Source: Hyaloperonospora brassicae (taxonomy: Eukaryota; Oomycota; Peronosporomycetes; Peronosporales; Peronosporaceae). From it: a stretch of 64,000 nucleotides of DNA. Below the pieces are notes generated by a model that had not been told where the DNA came from, searched no databases, and saw only the letters and a program-made list of their open reading frames with translations. Below, one piece after another: positions 61,570 to 64,000 of this stretch. The position numbers and the translations under genes were made by a program. Location: NCBI GenBank assembly GCA_947650285.1, contig CANTFL010000086.1, positions 744,001-808,000 of the forward strand. Direction: 5' to 3'. Position 1 is the first letter of the stretch. Every line of letters starts with the position of its first letter.

Positions 61570-64000
61570 GTGAAAGCCTTCACTGATTCCGGAAAGTTTC
61601 AAGCATATTGCTCAACAAGCGTATGAAAGCGCTTGAGACGGGATAGATGCTGCAGATGTGACCAAGCCGAATCTCGCTAATTCATTGAACAAATTGAAAT
61701 CAGCAGGACTTGTTGTCGGTGGTTGATGGGATTAGTCCGTTTCGTGTAGTTCAAACTAAAATTAGGTAACGAGAATATCGTCTTTAAAATTATATTCTCC
61801 AATATGTACGTCGGAAGCCTAATATTATAGGAATATGAACTTCGTTGGGTAATATATTCACCTCTCTACTTACTGGTTAGTGCCACTGAATCTGGGACCG
61901 GGGGGAGTACCCGGATCGATGCCCACGGGGGGGGGTATGGTTACAGGCGCCGGGATAGACAAACATATTAGACAAGCAAACATCCAATGGGTGACCGCCA
62001 TGCCAATCCGCACCTTAGGTATGTATTACTTCGGTTCGGATGGAAGCCCTACTGGCCTTAAAGTCCCACAGTGGGATACGGGGTGAGGATCCTCTAAGAA
62101 ATTATAACAGTGTCACTGCACTCGTAGCCCACACCGGGGTGATCTGAAGACTACGCCGCGTAAAATCGTACAGTTTAGCGCAGTCCATCATATCAAGTAA
62201 TTTAGTCATTAATCGCTGCTAGACACGCAACAATTGTCGCTCAACGAAATAATAATTTGGAGTTTGCAGTTGATCCATTTGACTAGATTAAGATGTGCTA
62301 TAGGAGATTCGACCGCATTGAACACAATTATGCTCTTACCGTTCTATGTATGCGTCCGTAAAGAAGATAAGTCTTCCTCTGCACATGCCACGGACGTAGG
62401 GTTGCGAGACACGTTCCGTCTTTGTTTCTGTGTAGGCGGCTGGTTCAGTGCGGTTACAAGCGCAGAGTGCACCGTTTAAATGGCAGCACTTTGTGGTCTG
62501 TCCAAAGACTGAGAAATATTCATCCAACACGAAGAAAATAGGATCGCTTTCATGCCAAGCGTAAAGTATTCGCGCGTTTGAGAGACATCGAATAGGCCAT
62601 CCGGTTTGCTATGAAAGGCGATAAGTACATGCCGCAATACCAAGTTCTTCCAGCATAAATTTGGTGCGTAGAGTTATTAGGTAACCTTTCTTTACCATTA
62701 AGATGCTCCACAGTCAGAGGTTTTATGTGAATAGGATATTCAACACTTTGAATTGTTGAGACAGCAGTAATGTTAGACTGCACCTAGCGGGTCAACGCAC
62801 GCGCGTTGACCTGATAGCATAGTATAAAATATCTTCAATTACCAGAAATAACCTCTACTGAGATGTCATATCGATTTGAAAGCCATCAAAGAGACCTTAA
62901 GATTCTTAATAAAGATATATTTTGGAAAGTTGAAAAAATGTATCTCCGGTTACAAGGAAGAAATCAAATGGGATTCCATATCAATTTGAATTCCACCATA
63001 AAGATCTTCGCATCCTTGATATATATAATTGCTTCGTTTGCTTTGTCAAAATCGACCGAGCATAGCAACATAACTTAGGTCTTAAGGCTTAAGCTTCACT
63101 AATTATTTACCATTGAGTAATACGAGGCATTCTTAGCCCTATCTCGGACCAACGTTTTAGCCGCCGCAAGCCAAATTAATTTATAGTTCGAGCTCTTAAT
63201 CCTCAGGTAGCTTAATCGTGGCGTGCACGCTCACGTTCAGACCATTCGCCACCTTACAGCCAATACGATTCATGAATACGAGTTAATGACAAGGTTTATC
63301 TTAATGTGTATAGTCTATCTTCTTAAATAATTACTTGTTACATTTAGTAATATACCGGAAGAATACGCATTCTGAGTGGAAGAACAGAATGTATTCATTC
63401 AGGAACAGCCTAGCATTGAATTTAGGTCATATCGTCCCCCGATGCTACAAATGGGCGAAGTTCAAAACAACTGGATCAATTGTACGTGACGAATCGAGAA
63501 ATTGTCACTCCTATATGTAAAAAAATTTGTGCATTTAACCAGTCAAACCACAAGGTACTACATCTAAATACGTATTCCACGAATCAAATGCTGCCAGCAG
63601 TATTACGTAGCGAACGTCCGTCGACCAATACGGGGCCAAGACGCGATTCCGAAGCTGATTCGATGTCACAGTAAGGTAGTGGATCCATCAAACCTGGTCG
63701 AGGGCAGGAGAGTGGATCACCTTGCCTATCTAACGACGTCAAGACTCTGTAGGCTTCTTGACAAAGGTAAATCTTAACATACCGAATTAATGTGTTGCTG
63801 CCTCTAGTGAAAAATGTCTATTACCGTCTTGCAGATAATATTGACCAAAGGCATGCCGCTTTGAGCTCTAGCTAATTGTTACACATCAAGCAATGTATTT
63901 CGACGCCGATCGCTGGAGGACATTAGTCTACTGCTTGTTGAGCGCGAGACCCTTCAAGCGAGAATATCATTGCGCCCTACAGCATGCTTATCAGTATAAG
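61570..64000. other. AT-rich tract, nothing recognised
   Basis: No frame exceeds about 80 codons and none resembles a family. A GGGGGGG run near 61927-61935 is the only simple feature. This is probably old repeat sequence. Confidence 0.5.

Noticed and set aside
61880..62086. Gly/Pro-rich 68-codon frame
   Set aside because: It is driven by a G-rich run, has no motif and lies in otherwise uninformative sequence.

Overview
The window looks like nuclear DNA of a plant-pathogenic oomycete (Phytophthora or downy mildew type). The evidence is small introns with GTRNGT-like donors in a Rab1/Ypt1 gene and an ATG8 gene, a necrosis- and ethylene-inducing-like protein (NLP) gene, Copia and Ty3/Gypsy retroelements with oomycete-style polyproteins, and a gene-dense island beside a gene-poor, repeat-rich tract. 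A Tyr in the NLP heptapeptide leans towards the non-cytolytic NLPs of downy mildews, but the species cannot be fixed from this sequence.

Layout. Positions 1-13.3 kb are a GC-richer gene island: YPT1 (-, partial), ATG8 (+), a WDR6-like WD40 gene (-), an ankyrin/PDZ gene (+) and a two-exon gene of unknown function (-). YPT1 and ATG8 are divergent across 1.5 kb that carries a 40-bp tandem repeat. Positions 14.3-16.4 kb hold a broken Copia pol (-). Positions 16.4-20.4 kb hold a 5'-truncated Gypsy chromovirus on the minus strand with its 3' LTR on the left. Positions 20.4-46.9 kb are an AT-rich graveyard of decayed minus-strand Gypsy elements, in which zinc knuckle, RT/RNase H junction, RNase H, zinc-binding and gag fragments can still be read in order. 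An NLP gene (-) lies at 46.9-47.7 kb. Upstream of it are a 295-bp inverted repeat, a degenerate tandem array and a solo LTR with a perfect target-site duplication. Positions 50.6-61.6 kb are a nested structure: a Gypsy element with two 322-bp LTRs (51,989-59,644, duplication GTCAA) sits inside an older, stop-riddled Gypsy element. I recognise nothing from 61.6 kb to the end.

Two observations stand out. (1) The Gypsy elements, in LTR and coding DNA alike, are tiled with short perfect inverted repeats: stems of 6-11 bp with loops of 3-10 nt, about one per 30-40 bp where I read closely. The neighbouring cellular genes do not show this. (2) Between the integrase/chromodomain end of pol and the 3' LTR, these elements carry a long open reading frame on the opposite strand. 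Two copies share a W-x-A-F ... C-x(6-7)-C-x-S-C arrangement, followed by coiled-coil or Arg/Ser-rich sequence, and a third, decayed copy lies in the ancient element. The tiled palindromes make the two strands alike, so the two observations may be mechanistically linked.
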